Program-made: the position numbers and the translations under genes
Source: Acidobacteriota bacterium
GTDB lineage: Bacteria; Acidobacteriota; Terriglobia; Acidiferrales; UBA7541
Direction: 5' to 3'
Assembly (NCBI GenBank): GCA_003167215.1
Contig: PMTV01000053.1
Coordinates: forward strand, 186,001 to 250,000
Length of the DNA stretch: 64,000 nucleotides
Shown: positions 45,249-54,741 of the stretch, piece by piece
Position numbering within the stretch: the stretch's first letter is position 1
Layout: each line of letters begins with the position of its first letter
The notes under the pieces: generated by a model
What the model was told of the DNA's origin: nothing
The model's database searches: none
What the model saw: the letters and a program-made list of their open reading frames with translations, nothing else

Positions 45249-45299
45249 TCGGGCAACCCTCGCTCGCGCGCTGGATCACCCAAACGGAGCTGTGAAGAG

Positions 45300-46724
45300 A
45301 TGAAATCCGCCTACAACGGCGTGGCCGTTCCACCCAACGGAAAACCGATCGAATACGCCGCGGACGGCGCCTTCCACGTCCCGGATCACCCCATAATTCC
45401 CTTCATCGAAGGTGACGGCACCGGCCGCGACATCTGGAAAGCCTCTCGACAGGTTTTCGACGCCGCCGTCGCCAAGTCCTACGGTGGGAAGCGCAAAATC
45501 GAATGGCTGGAAATTTTTGCCGGCGAGAAAGCCTTCAAACAATTCAATGACTGGTTGCCCGAAGACACCGTCGAAGCCATTCGCGATTTCCGCGTGGCCA
45601 TCAAAGGTCCGCTCACCACGCCCGTTGGCGGCGGAATACGCTCGCTCAACGTGACGCTCCGTCAGGTCCTTGACCTCTATGCGTGCGTGCGCCCGGTCCG
45701 GTACTTCGAAGGCGTGCCTTCTCCCGTAAAAAATCCGGAACGAATGAACGTCGTGATCTTTCGCGAGAACACCGAGGATGTTTACGCCGGAATTGAATGG
45801 CGCTCGGGCACGCCGGACGCGAAACGCGTGATCGATTTTCTGAATCTTGAAATGCTGAAAGGAACCACCAAGGAAATCCAGCCGGAATCCGGCATCGGCA
45901 TCAAGCCGATCTCACCCGGCGCCACAAAGCGCCTCGTTCGCCGCGCCATACAGCACGCCCTGGAAGAACAGCGCCACATAGTGACGCTGGTTCACAAGGG
46001 CAACATTATGAAGTTCACCGAAGGCGCGTTCCGCGATTGGGGATACGAGCTTGCCATCCAGGAATTTCGCGCCTACGTGGTCACCGAGCGCGAAAGCTGG
46101 ATCCTCGAAAATAAAGACCGCGACGCCAAACTCTCCGCCGAACAGATCGCGGAGATGATCGAGCCGGGCCTGGAGCAAGCGAACGAAGAATTCAGGAAGC
46201 GCGTCACGGCGGAAGTTGACCGCACCCTGGACTCCATCTACGTCTCCCACGGCAATGGCCAGTGGAAGAAGAAAATTATAATCAACGATCGCATCGCCGA
46301 CTCTGTTTTTCAGCAGGTGCTCACCCGCGCCGATGAATACCAAGTCTTCGCCACCCCCAATCTGAATGGCGACTATTTATCCGACGCCTGCGCGGCGCAG
46401 GTAGGCGGCCTGGGCATGGCTCCCGGCGCCAACATCGGCGACGGTTGCGGCGTCTTCGAAGCCACGCACGGCACCGCGCCAAAATATGCCGACAAGGACG
46501 TCATCAATCCCAGTTCCGTGATGTTGTCCGGCGCCATGATGTTCAATTTTATGGGCTGGCGCGAGCCCGCCATCCTCATCGAAGATGGAATTGCGCGCAC
46601 CATTCAGCAAAAGCGGGTGACCTACGATCTGGAGCGCCTAATGCCCGGAGCGAAAAAACTGAAAACTTCGGAGTATGCCGCAGCCATCATCGAGAACATG
46701 CAAACTTCCGTGGCTGCGCGCTAG
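45300..46724 (+). CDS. icd: Isocitrate dehydrogenase (NADP-type)
   Basis: This oxidatively decarboxylates isocitrate to 2-oxoglutarate. Its 474 residues include [15 protein letters not shown], the phosphorylatable loop region [20 protein letters not shown], the substrate loop [34 protein letters not shown] and the cofactor segment [20 protein letters not shown] (Lys and later Tyr/Arg, as in NADP enzymes). SD GGAG lies before ATG 45300. mdh follows 42 bases after it. Confidence 0.94.
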   Translation: MKSAYNGVAVPPNGKPIEYAADGAFHVPDHPIIPFIEGDGTGRDIWKASRQVFDAAVAKSYGGKRKIEWLEIFAGEKAFKQFNDWLPEDTVEAIRDFRVAIKGPLTTPVGGGIRSLNVTLRQVLDLYACVRPVRYFEGVPSPVKNPERMNVVIFRENTEDVYAGIEWRSGTPDAKRVIDFLNLEMLKGTTKEIQPESGIGIKPISPGATKRLVRRAIQHALEEQRHIVTLVHKGNIMKFTEGAFRDWGYELAIQEFRAYVVTERESWILENKDRDAKLSAEQIAEMIEPGLEQANEEFRKRVTAEVDRTLDSIYVSHGNGQWKKKIIINDRIADSVFQQVLTRADEYQVFATPNLNGDYLSDACAAQVGGLGMAPGANIGDGCGVFEATHGTAPKYADKDVINPSSVMLSGAMMFNFMGWREPAILIEDGIARTIQQKRVTYDLERLMPGAKKLKTSEYAAAIIENMQTSVAAR

Positions 46725-46766
46725 CTCCGCCGCGGATTTTAGCCAAACGCATAAGGAGACTTGGGA

Positions 46767-47705
46767 ATGCGGAAGAAGGTCACGGTAGTCGGCGGCGGGT
46801 TTGTGGGGTCCACCACCGCGCAGCGGATTCATGACGCGGGACTCGCGGACGTAGTCTTGACCGACATTTTGGAAGGCGTGCCCGCCGGAAAAGCGCTCGA
46901 CATGGCGGAATCCGCACCCATCCTCGGCACCGATGTTCACGCCGCGGGTATATCCACCGCCGGCGGAGATTACAAGGAAACCGCAGACAGCGACATCATC
47001 GTCATCACCGCAGGGTTTCCGCGCAAGCCCGGAATGAGTCGCGACGACCTTCTGAAGGCGAATCACGACGTGATTAAGGGAGTAGTCGAAGCGGTCGTAA
47101 AACTTTCGCCCAACTCGATTTTAATTATCGTCACGAATCCCCTCGACGCCATGGCGCACGCCGCGCTCAAGCTCAGCAAATTTCCAAAGAACCGCGTTAT
47201 TGGAATGGCAGGCGTTTTGGACTCCGCGCGCATGAGTAGCTTTGTCGCTGCCGAGCTTGGCGTCTCCGTGGAAAATGTGCATTCCTTCGTCCTGGGCGGC
47301 CACGGGGATGACATGGTGCCGCTCCCGCGTTATTCCACCGTCGCCGGAATTCCCCTCCCGGCTCTCTTGTCCAAGGAAAAGATTGAAGCGATCGTAACCA
47401 GAACTCGAAAAGGTGGCGCGGAAATCGTGAACCTGCTGAAAACAGGATCGGCTTATTACGCTCCCTCTGCCGCCGTGTTCGAAATGGTCGAAGCTATCTT
47501 GAAGGATAAGAAAAAAATCCTGCCGTGCGCTGCTTACCTCGAAGGTGAATACGGGCTTAGCGGTCTATTTGTTGGCGTCCCGGTGAAGCTCGGCGCCAAA
47601 GGCATCGAACAGATCATCGAGATCAAGCTCGAGCCCGAGGAAAAAGCGGCGCTGGACAAGTCTTCCGCATCGGTGCGCGAACTCGTGACCGTACTCGGTC
47701 TCTAG
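46767..47705 (+). CDS. mdh: Malate dehydrogenase
   Basis: This is an NAD-dependent LDH-like malate dehydrogenase of ~312 residues. The Rossmann loop is [15 protein letters not shown], and the substrate arginines are in [14 protein letters not shown] with [12 protein letters not shown]. The catalytic His is in [21 protein letters not shown] 46767 is 8 bases after the SD AAGGAG; the TTG at 46761 is too close. It is co-directional with icd, making a small TCA operon. Confidence 0.94.
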   Translation: MRKKVTVVGGGFVGSTTAQRIHDAGLADVVLTDILEGVPAGKALDMAESAPILGTDVHAAGISTAGGDYKETADSDIIVITAGFPRKPGMSRDDLLKANHDVIKGVVEAVVKLSPNSILIIVTNPLDAMAHAALKLSKFPKNRVIGMAGVLDSARMSSFVAAELGVSVENVHSFVLGGHGDDMVPLPRYSTVAGIPLPALLSKEKIEAIVTRTRKGGAEIVNLLKTGSAYYAPSAAVFEMVEAILKDKKKILPCAAYLEGEYGLSGLFVGVPVKLGAKGIEQIIEIKLEPEEKAALDKSSASVRELVTVLGL

Positions 47706-47722
47706 GAAGACTACGAAGAGCG

Positions 47723-48361
47723 ATGAACCTATTCGGGCGCAAAGATCGCAAGAGCGGCCAACCGTCTGCGGCAGATGCTTCGCCGGTGACTGTCGGTAGC
47801 GATCGCTCGCCGCTGGCACATCGCATCACCAAAGACCTCGAGCGTGCCGAAACGCTCGCCTCCATGCTGGCGCATAGCCGCGCCGCCCGTGCAGTGGAAG
47901 TGGCAGACCTGCTGGCAGGAATGTACATCTACGACTGGGAGCGCCTCTCGAAATTCTGGGAAGACCAGGACGAAATCGAAATCTTCCTTCAGCAGATTTG
48001 CCGCATCAGCCCGCAGCGCTGGCACCATTGGATTCAAGATTACGACGAGCAGCGCCGCGACGAAGAGCCCCGCAAGGTTTGGCAGCTGCTGAAGGGTGCG
48101 AAACCACCGGCAGCGTCCAACGACAAACCGCTTTCCAGGTCGGGTGAATTGCAAACCATTTTGCAGCACGCGGAACAACTCGCGCCCGGGCGGGATATGG
48201 TCGAAGGCCGGGCGATTCCAATTCTCACCTGCGAATGCGTGCTCCTCGCCATAGCAAAAACGAAAGATTCAGAAATCGGCCACCGCTTGCTTGCCACCGG
48301 CTTGAACGTCGCCAGTCTTGAACAATCCGCGCGAAACCCCAAACACGCCCCGCGACACTAG
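47723..48361 (+). CDS. Conserved-looking cytoplasmic protein of unknown function
   Basis: This is a 212-residue protein with no signal peptide or membrane helix. The N-terminal ~25 residues are polar and disordered. A helical, Trp-rich middle follows (DLLAGMYIYDWERLSKFWED, ISPQRWHHWIQDYDEQRRDE) with a helical end (ECVLLAIAKTKDSEIGHRLL). It starts 17 bases after mdh, so it is likely in the icd-mdh transcript. No family was recognised. Confidence 0.7.
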   Translation: MNLFGRKDRKSGQPSAADASPVTVGSDRSPLAHRITKDLERAETLASMLAHSRAARAVEVADLLAGMYIYDWERLSKFWEDQDEIEIFLQQICRISPQRWHHWIQDYDEQRRDEEPRKVWQLLKGAKPPAASNDKPLSRSGELQTILQHAEQLAPGRDMVEGRAIPILTCECVLLAIAKTKDSEIGHRLLATGLNVASLEQSARNPKHAPRH

Positions 48362-48431
48362 CGCGACTCCTTGAGCGGGGAAAACCCGCATGATCAGTTT
48401 GAAAAGTGGCCGGCGCGCCGAACTTACGGCT

Positions 48432-50009
48432 TCAGATGATCATCTTGAAATTCGGCCACAGAATCGCCAGAGGCGCACTCGGCTTGCGGCAGACGTAAAC
48501 GTGCACGTCCTGCTCGGACGGCATCGCGTGCTCGTCCGTAATGGTGGCGACCAGATGGGCCTCCCCAAACAGACGAGAGTACCGATCCGCGTTTTCCCCA
48601 AAAACAATCACGCACTCGCCGGAATAATTCCGCGGACCCCACAGAAAATAATTATTGTGCCCGCTGATCGCCTTCGGCAACCCAAGCGCCGGCCCGTAGT
48701 AATCAATCGCTCCTGCCTCGCCGTAATTCCCTGCCAGGATCGCGCACGTCGATTGTTCCCGTGGCGGCAGACCGTGATAAACGCGGGCGACGGCCGAAGC
48801 CATATTCTCCCAGCCAAACATATCCCCATAAAGCTGCGGAAGTGCCACGGTCGGATCGCGCTCGGTCTTCACGCCGCGGGCATACGGCAATATCTCGGAG
48901 TACCGGATGAAAGTATCCACGGGCAAAAGTGGAACGCCGAACGGAAGCGTCACTAACCCAGCAACCACAATCAGTGCGCAGTATGTCGAAGCCAGCCATC
49001 GTCGCCGCTGCGCTCCGAAAAAGAAGCTTTCGAGCGCGACACCTCCGGACGCCATCAGAATCGGATAAATCGGCAGCGCGTAATAGGATTTTCCGTGCAG
49101 GCAAACGAAAATAGTCATTACGATGAAATAGGCCCAGCCGAGAAAACGAAACCGTTTTCCCTCCGGCGCGGCGAAGAACCACACAATGCCGGCGAGCCAT
49201 ACCGGAAGTTCAATCGGCTGCAGGAAAAGTATCTGGTCAGCAAAGAATCGCAGAGGCCCAACCTCGACGTTTTTAAACTCCCGCGCATTGCGCACCACGA
49301 GAATTTGCGGCCATCCGTTGCGCGCCTCCCAGATCAGGTTTGGGAGAAATATCGCGAAGGCGATGGCCCCGCCAATCCAAATCCATTTCGACTGGAACAA
49401 ACGTCCCTTACCGGAAATCAGGAGGCCAGCCACGAGCGCAAAGCCGAAGACGAGCATCGTATGTTTATTTTCCAGACCGAGCCCGGCGATTGCGCCGAAC
49501 GCAAGCCACAGCTTAGGCGACGCTCCCTTCACGACGCGAATCGCAATCCATGCGCATGAGAGCCAAAACAGGGGCTCGAATGCATTCATCGAAAGAAAAC
49601 TATCAAACGCGAGAAATGCCGGAGCAAATAACATTGCCAGAGCGGCGAGGAATTGCGCGAACAATCCGCCGCCGAGTTCGCGGGTAATCCAACCCGTAAG
49701 AAAAACCACAGCAGCGCCAGCCAGCGCGGGCAGAAGGCGAACGGCAAAGAGCGAATCGCCGAAAGCATGCCGCGCGAACCATGCGATTAACGCGATGAGC
49801 GGCGGCTGGTCGATGTAGCCCCATGCCAGATGCTCGCCGCAAGCCATGTAATACAGTTCGTCGCGAAAGAAGCCGTAGTGATTGATACCTGCGAATTGAA
49901 TCAGCAGCCTGGCAAGCGCGAGGGATAACAGCAGAACCATGCTAGTGCGCGCAGATTCACGCGCCAGCACGCGATCGATTGCGGAACCGGCGGCTTCCAC
50001 TGAGGTCAT
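48432..50009 (-). CDS. GT39/PMT_2-type membrane glycosyltransferase
   Basis: This polytopic membrane protein of 525 residues has about ten helices. The first loop GFFRDELYYMACGEHLAWGY followed by IDQPPLIALIAW carries the acidic dyad expected of ArnT/PMT-like GT-C enzymes. A periplasmic C-terminal domain contains VDTFIRYSEILPYARG and GHNNYFLWGPRNYSGECVIV. It likely moves a sugar from a polyprenyl-phosphate donor to lipid A, protein or a glycan; the acceptor cannot be told. Confidence 0.82.
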   Translation of the reverse strand: MTSVEAAGSAIDRVLARESARTSMVLLLSLALARLLIQFAGINHYGFFRDELYYMACGEHLAWGYIDQPPLIALIAWFARHAFGDSLFAVRLLPALAGAAVVFLTGWITRELGGGLFAQFLAALAMLFAPAFLAFDSFLSMNAFEPLFWLSCAWIAIRVVKGASPKLWLAFGAIAGLGLENKHTMLVFGFALVAGLLISGKGRLFQSKWIWIGGAIAFAIFLPNLIWEARNGWPQILVVRNAREFKNVEVGPLRFFADQILFLQPIELPVWLAGIVWFFAAPEGKRFRFLGWAYFIVMTIFVCLHGKSYYALPIYPILMASGGVALESFFFGAQRRRWLASTYCALIVVAGLVTLPFGVPLLPVDTFIRYSEILPYARGVKTERDPTVALPQLYGDMFGWENMASAVARVYHGLPPREQSTCAILAGNYGEAGAIDYYGPALGLPKAISGHNNYFLWGPRNYSGECVIVFGENADRYSRLFGEAHLVATITDEHAMPSEQDVHVYVCRKPSAPLAILWPNFKMII

Positions 50010-50041
50010 CTGCTAGGTGCGGACTGTGCCCCGGCAATAAA

Positions 50042-50611
50042 TTAAACCGGGGTCGAAATTGTCGCGGACTTGATGTTATCGAGCTTCGGAAAATTCTTAT
50101 CCAAGTAGGCTTTGCCCTGGTTGGTGATGAGCCCCTGGTCCGGAGATTCGCCGTAGCCGCTGTGAATTTTCTGAACCACGTCCATGCCCTGGGTGACTTG
50201 ACCGAAGGGGGAGAAGCCCATGGAGTCGAGTTGTCCGTTGTTGCCGAGGTTAATGAAGAGCTGCGTTGTGCGCGTGTTTTTTCCGGCAGTGGCGAACGTG
50301 AGATATCCCGGGCGATTGCTTTGCGTAACAGGATCGTCGTTAATTTTCGCATCCCTCCAGGCTTTATTGACCGTGGGATCGGCGCCCAGGCCGAATTGGA
50401 CCACGAAGCCGGGTATCACGCGGAAGAAACTCGCGTCGTTATAATATCCGGCCTTCACCAGATTATAAAAACGGTCCGCTCCGATCGGCGCCCACGCGCG
50501 GTTCACGTGCACGATGAAGTCGCCTTTGGTGGTGGAAAAGGTCACGTCGTACACTTCCGGCGCTTTTTCGGTCAATGTTTCGGGCTTCAACAAACCTGGA
50601 TGGATAGTCAT
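50042..50611 (-). CDS. Cyclophilin-type peptidyl-prolyl isomerase, no signal peptide
   Basis: The 189-residue cyclophilin has active-site elements FFRVIPGFVVQFG (Arg, Phe, Gln kept), TTQLFINLGNNGQLDS and FSPFGQVTQGMDVV. It lacks a signal peptide and so should be cytoplasmic. It is closely related to the exported paralogue at 50788-51567, with the same C-terminal pattern AYLDKNFPKLDNIKSATI. The pair looks like a local duplication. Confidence 0.88.
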   Translation of the reverse strand: MTIHPGLLKPETLTEKAPEVYDVTFSTTKGDFIVHVNRAWAPIGADRFYNLVKAGYYNDASFFRVIPGFVVQFGLGADPTVNKAWRDAKINDDPVTQSNRPGYLTFATAGKNTRTTQLFINLGNNGQLDSMGFSPFGQVTQGMDVVQKIHSGYGESPDQGLITNQGKAYLDKNFPKLDNIKSATISTPV

Positions 50612-50787
50612 CGTTTCGTCCCTGGGCAGTTCTTTGTGAACGGCCTAATGAAAACTATTAGTAGCTGTTCAAACGCTTTCTTGGATTTTCGCGAAATGAG
50701 TATAGCTTGCCGCAGCGCCCTTCGCTACGTTTGCGGGCGGCAAGCTGGACTCGTGCAACGCGAGCCTAAGCACAAAGCGGCAACCCG

Positions 50788-51567
50788 CTACTGCGCCGGC
50801 GGCGCTGCTTTATGAGTTCCCGTGGGAGCCGGAACCGGCGAGGTGATCTTCGCCGTCTTAATGCTGTCAAGCTTGGGGAAATTCTTTTCGAGGTACGCAT
50901 TGCCCTGATTCGTAATCTCGTCCTGATGATTCGTGGGCGCGTCCGCGTAGCCGCCGTAGAGATTTTTTACCACGTCCATGCCGGAGGTTATCTGACCGAA
51001 GGGAGCAAAGCCCTGGCCACTATGATCAAGCCCGCCATTGCCGCCGAGGTTGATAAAGACTTGGGTCGAGCGCGAGTTCGGGCTTCCGGTTTGAGCGAAA
51101 GTAATCGTGCCCTCGGCATTGGTCTGCGTCACGGGATCGTCCTTGATATTGGCGTTCTCCCACGCTTTGTTGACCGCGGGACTGCCGGTTAGACCGAACT
51201 GGACCACAAATCCGGGAACGACGCGAAAAAACTCGACACCATTGAAATACCCGTGCTTGACGAGATTGTAGAAACGGTCGGCTTCATTCGGAGCCCACGA
51301 ACGAGTGACCTGCACGACGAAATCACCCTTGGTGGTCGTGAAGGTGGCTTCGTAAACGTCCGGCGCTTTGGCCTTGAGTTCGCCGGGGTGCAACAATGCG
51401 GAATCGGCAGCCGCATGCGTGGCCGGCTTGGAATTCGTAGGGGCAGCAGGTTTTTGGGCCGCGGGCGGCGCCGAGGATTGACCTTGGGCCGCGAGCGAGC
51501 CCGAAACAAAACAGGCAATCAAACTAACGAGCAAGCAAGAACTTAGCCACGAAGCAAAATGTTTCAC
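50788..51567 (-). CDS. Exported cyclophilin-type peptidyl-prolyl isomerase
   Basis: The 259-residue protein has a signal peptide (ASWLSSCLLVSLIACFVSGS), a ~45-residue Ala/Pro linker and a full cyclophilin domain (FFRVVPGFVVQFG, STQVFINLGGNGGLDH, FAPFGQITSGMDVV). It ends in a Pro/Ala tail. It presumably folds periplasmic proteins. GTG 51567 overlaps the dipeptidase stop (GTGA), so it is translated with that exported peptidase. Confidence 0.9.
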   Translation of the reverse strand: MKHFASWLSSCLLVSLIACFVSGSLAAQGQSSAPPAAQKPAAPTNSKPATHAAADSALLHPGELKAKAPDVYEATFTTTKGDFVVQVTRSWAPNEADRFYNLVKHGYFNGVEFFRVVPGFVVQFGLTGSPAVNKAWENANIKDDPVTQTNAEGTITFAQTGSPNSRSTQVFINLGGNGGLDHSGQGFAPFGQITSGMDVVKNLYGGYADAPTNHQDEITNQGNAYLEKNFPKLDSIKTAKITSPVPAPTGTHKAAPPAQ

Positions 51568-52790
51568 CGCTTTTCTCCCATTTTTTTCGAGGCGGCTTCC
51601 ACTTCCTGCATCAGGCGAAGCGTGTTGCCGCCTAGGATTTTTGTGATATCGCTTTCGGAGTAGCCTTTCTCCAGCAACGCGTTTGTGATTTGAGGCAAGT
51701 GCGTTGCGTCTTCCATCCCGTAGGGCATATCGGCGCCGTCAAAGTCCGAGCCGAGCCCCACATGGTCGGCGCCTACGAGTTTAACAGCATGATCGATGTG
51801 ATCGATTATTTTCGTCCAATCCACGCGCGGCAATTTTCCCTGCGCCACATATTCGCGCACCTGCTTATCTGCCTCGATTAACTGGCAGGCTTCGTCATCC
51901 CCACAGCGCTTTTTTGTTTCCACTTCGATGGCCTTGAAGACCTCGGGGTTGGCCTTTGCTGCGGTCGCATAATCCTGGCTGAGGAATCCGACGTGGTAAT
52001 TGATCTGGATCACTCCGCCTTTTGCGGCCAGAGCCTTGATCATGTCGTCGGTCATGTTGCGAGGCATGTCATCGAGCGCACGGCAGGACGAATGCGAAGC
52101 GAGCACTGGCGCCTGGCTGGTGGCCATCACGTCGTAGAAAGTTTTATCCGCAATGTGCGACACGTCCACCATCATGCCGACGCGATTCATCTCCAGCACA
52201 ACCTGTTTGCCAAAACCGGTTAGCCCATTGTGTGCGGGCTTGTCCGTGGAAGAATCCGCCCAGTCAGTATTGATCATGTGCGTGAGCGTCATATAACGAA
52301 CGCCGAGCGCGGCGAATTTGTCCACATTTTTCAGGTCGTCGTTGATCATGTGGCCGCCCTCGACGCCCATCAGCACGGCAATTTTGTGCGCGGCAAACGC
52401 GCTGCGAACTTCCGCCGCAGTGGTCGCTAGCACAAGATCATTCGGATGCAGACCGATCTGGCGGCGAACGGCTTCAATTTGTTCCAGCGCCCGCTGAACC
52501 GCTGTCGGCCCGGTAACGCTCCCGGGTATGTAGATGGAGAAAAAGATCGCGTCGAGGCCGCCTTCGCGCATGCGCGGAATATCGATGCTACCGTCCGTGT
52601 GGCGCGCGCCAAGATCGAATTTGGGATCGAGCAGGCGCTGCGTCGTGTCGTCGTGAGTGTCCACGACGATCGAGCGGAAATGCAAGTCGTGAGCTTTTTG
52701 TGAAACGGGTTGCGATTGTGGCTGAACAGCGAGCAGTGGCAGAATGCCTCCAAGCAAACAACAAATTAAAAACAATCCGAGTCGCGACAT
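51564..52790 (-). CDS. Exported membrane (renal-type) dipeptidase, M19
   Basis: This is a 408-residue zinc dipeptidase with a signal peptide (RLGLFLICCLLGGILPLLAV). Metal and active-site motifs include VVDTHDDTT, VLMGVEGGHMI, MMVDVSHIADKTFYDVM, LASHSSCRAL and GLGSDFDGAD. M19 enzymes hydrolyse dipeptides, including L-D and D-containing ones, so a role in peptidoglycan peptide or nutrient turnover is likely. It is first in a unit with the two cyclophilins. Confidence 0.92.
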   Translation of the reverse strand: MSRLGLFLICCLLGGILPLLAVQPQSQPVSQKAHDLHFRSIVVDTHDDTTQRLLDPKFDLGARHTDGSIDIPRMREGGLDAIFFSIYIPGSVTGPTAVQRALEQIEAVRRQIGLHPNDLVLATTAAEVRSAFAAHKIAVLMGVEGGHMINDDLKNVDKFAALGVRYMTLTHMINTDWADSSTDKPAHNGLTGFGKQVVLEMNRVGMMVDVSHIADKTFYDVMATSQAPVLASHSSCRALDDMPRNMTDDMIKALAAKGGVIQINYHVGFLSQDYATAAKANPEVFKAIEVETKKRCGDDEACQLIEADKQVREYVAQGKLPRVDWTKIIDHIDHAVKLVGADHVGLGSDFDGADMPYGMEDATHLPQITNALLEKGYSESDITKILGGNTLRLMQEVEAASKKMGEKR

Positions 52791-52905
52791 TGTCCTCCGA
52801 TTTCGATGGGAATTCTACGATACGTTTCAGTCAAACGAAACCGCGATCTAGTTTCGTGATGCTATAACGTTGAGGACGCACGAGCCGACTGCCAAGGCGC
52901 CGGGC

Positions 52906-53844
52906 CTAGAGACGGATGACGGCCTTGCCGCGGACGTCGCCATTGCGTAGCTTTTCGAGCATCTGGTCCGCTCCATTCAGGTCAACCGTGGCGTTGATGC
53001 GAGCCGTGATCGTGCCGTCCGCGAGCATGCGCGCAACCTGGTTCAACCCTTGCGGCGTTGACAAAGTATTCGTAGTCGACGAAATATTGTGCGCCGTGAT
53101 TTTTCGTTCAGCGAACCACTTTTCGTCCGCCGCATATATCGTCGAGACGAGGCTGCCGCCAGGCTTCAGAATCTCAGCGTCGCGGCCGATTGCGTCCTTA
53201 CCGTTCACCAGATCGAAGACCCCGTCCACGCCGTCCGGGTGAGACGCGCGCAGCGCGGCAACCACATCGGTGGTTTTGGTGTCGTACACTTCTTCGGCCC
53301 CGAGTCTGCGAGCTTCGTCGGCGTCGCCGCGAACCGTCGCGATGACGTGCGCGCCGCGGGAGCGCGCCATTTGCACCGCGTAGCCGCCAACGCCGCCGGT
53401 CGCGCCCATCACAACGATGCGCTGGCCCGCAGTCACGCCCAACAAGTTGAGCGACGCGAGCGCGGTGATTGCCGGGATGGGCATTGCGGCTGCCTGCTCG
53501 TCAGTGATGCCATCGGGAATATGCGCCAGCGGTTCTGTTTCCCCGCCCGGTATGACTGCGGTGTACTCAGTATATGCGCCGTGCGTCCGCGCCATGCCGA
53601 AGATCCGGTCGCCGATCTGGAAATCGCGTTCTCCCGACGGAACCCGTTCGACCACGCCTGCGAAGTCCGCGCCCAGGACAAAAGGATATGTGGAAGCAGC
53701 GGTCAGCCTTTCGACAAGTTTGTAGTCGATCGGATTGATGCCTGCAAACTTGACCCGTATGAGGATCGCGCCCTCAGTAGCGGGAATTGGCAGGTCGTGA
53801 ATCGCTGGAGCTTCGCCGAAGCTTCGCACGGCAAATGCGCGCAT
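52906..53844 (-). CDS. NADP-dependent MDR oxidoreductase (quinone reductase-like)
   Basis: This medium-chain dehydrogenase/reductase of 312 residues lacks the structural zinc Cys cluster. It has FAGINPIDYKLVERL, FVLGADFAGVVERV and the nucleotide loop VVMGATGGVGGYAVQMARSR. It resembles zeta-crystallin/quinone reductases; substrate unknown. It is flanked by ~100-base gaps on both sides and so is probably monocistronic. Confidence 0.87.
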   Translation of the reverse strand: MRAFAVRSFGEAPAIHDLPIPATEGAILIRVKFAGINPIDYKLVERLTAASTYPFVLGADFAGVVERVPSGERDFQIGDRIFGMARTHGAYTEYTAVIPGGETEPLAHIPDGITDEQAAAMPIPAITALASLNLLGVTAGQRIVVMGATGGVGGYAVQMARSRGAHVIATVRGDADEARRLGAEEVYDTKTTDVVAALRASHPDGVDGVFDLVNGKDAIGRDAEILKPGGSLVSTIYAADEKWFAERKITAHNISSTTNTLSTPQGLNQVARMLADGTITARINATVDLNGADQMLEKLRNGDVRGKAVIRL

Positions 53845-53944
53845 GTCTCGCTCCCTACACCATCACGCGGCGGTCGAAATCGAACCGCAGAACTCCATCG
53901 CGCACTTGACCCGCCGGGTTCGTCGACGGCGGACCCCGCCGCCG

Positions 53945-54697
53945 CTACTCACCCCGTAGCCACGATTTCACCGCGTGGACCAGCACCTGGCCATTGACCG
54001 CGGCCAACGATTCCGTGAGCGGAATACCCTTGGGGCAAGCCTTCACGCAATTTTGCGCGTTGTCGCAATCGGCTATGCCGCCGGGTAACATGAGCGCGTC
54101 GAGACGCTCAGCCGAATGCATTGCTCCGGTGGGGTGCATGTTGAATAAGCGAACCTGGCTGACGATCGCGGCGCCGACAAAAGGATCGCGCTGGTTGACC
54201 TTGGGGCAAACTTCGAGACAATTTCCGCAAGTGATGCAGCGCGAAAGCGGATAGCCTTTTTCCTGCACCGACGGAGCCATGCGCGGGCCTTCGCCTATAT
54301 CGTACGTGCCGTCAATCGGAATCCAGCAGTGCGTGCGCTTCAGATCTTCGAACATTTTCGAACGGTCAACCACCAGATCGCGCACCAATGGGAACTTTGT
54401 GAGCGGCTCCAGGCGAATTGGTTTTTCGAGATCGTCCACCAGAGCGGTGCAGGCTTGCCGTGCAGTTCCATTGATAAGCATGGCGCAGGCGCCGCAGACT
54501 TCCTCCAGACAATTCGCGTCGTAGCTGACAGGAGTGGACTCGACGCCGCTTTGCGTGAAGGGCTTTTCAGCAATGTCACGCAAGCATATGATCACGTTCA
54601 TGTGCGGGCGGTAGCGGAGTTCGTATTCTTCCCAGCGCACGGATTCGTCCGGACGCTGCTGCCGTTTGATGCGGACGATAAACGTTTTATCTGCCAT
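53945..54697 (-). CDS. sdhB: Succinate dehydrogenase iron-sulfur subunit
   Basis: The 250-residue subunit transfers electrons from FAD to quinone. Cluster ligands are visible: [2Fe-2S] in CLEEVCGACAMLINGTARQAC, [4Fe-4S] in CITCGNCLEVCP, and the later Cys set in CDNAQNCVKACPKGIP. ATG 54697 with SD AGAGG is chosen over 54727. It is the last gene of sdhCAB, 44 bases after sdhA. Confidence 0.93.
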   Translation of the reverse strand: MADKTFIVRIKRQQRPDESVRWEEYELRYRPHMNVIICLRDIAEKPFTQSGVESTPVSYDANCLEEVCGACAMLINGTARQACTALVDDLEKPIRLEPLTKFPLVRDLVVDRSKMFEDLKRTHCWIPIDGTYDIGEGPRMAPSVQEKGYPLSRCITCGNCLEVCPKVNQRDPFVGAAIVSQVRLFNMHPTGAMHSAERLDALMLPGGIADCDNAQNCVKACPKGIPLTESLAAVNGQVLVHAVKSWLRGE

Positions 54698-54741
54698 GTC
54701 GCCTCTGAAGCTGCTGCCGCACTTCAAGTCCCTATCTAAGT

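Noticed and set aside
48374..48390. Hairpin GCGGG-GAAAA-CCCGC between convergent genes
   Set aside because: Short stem with no T-run on either strand; not enough to call a terminator.
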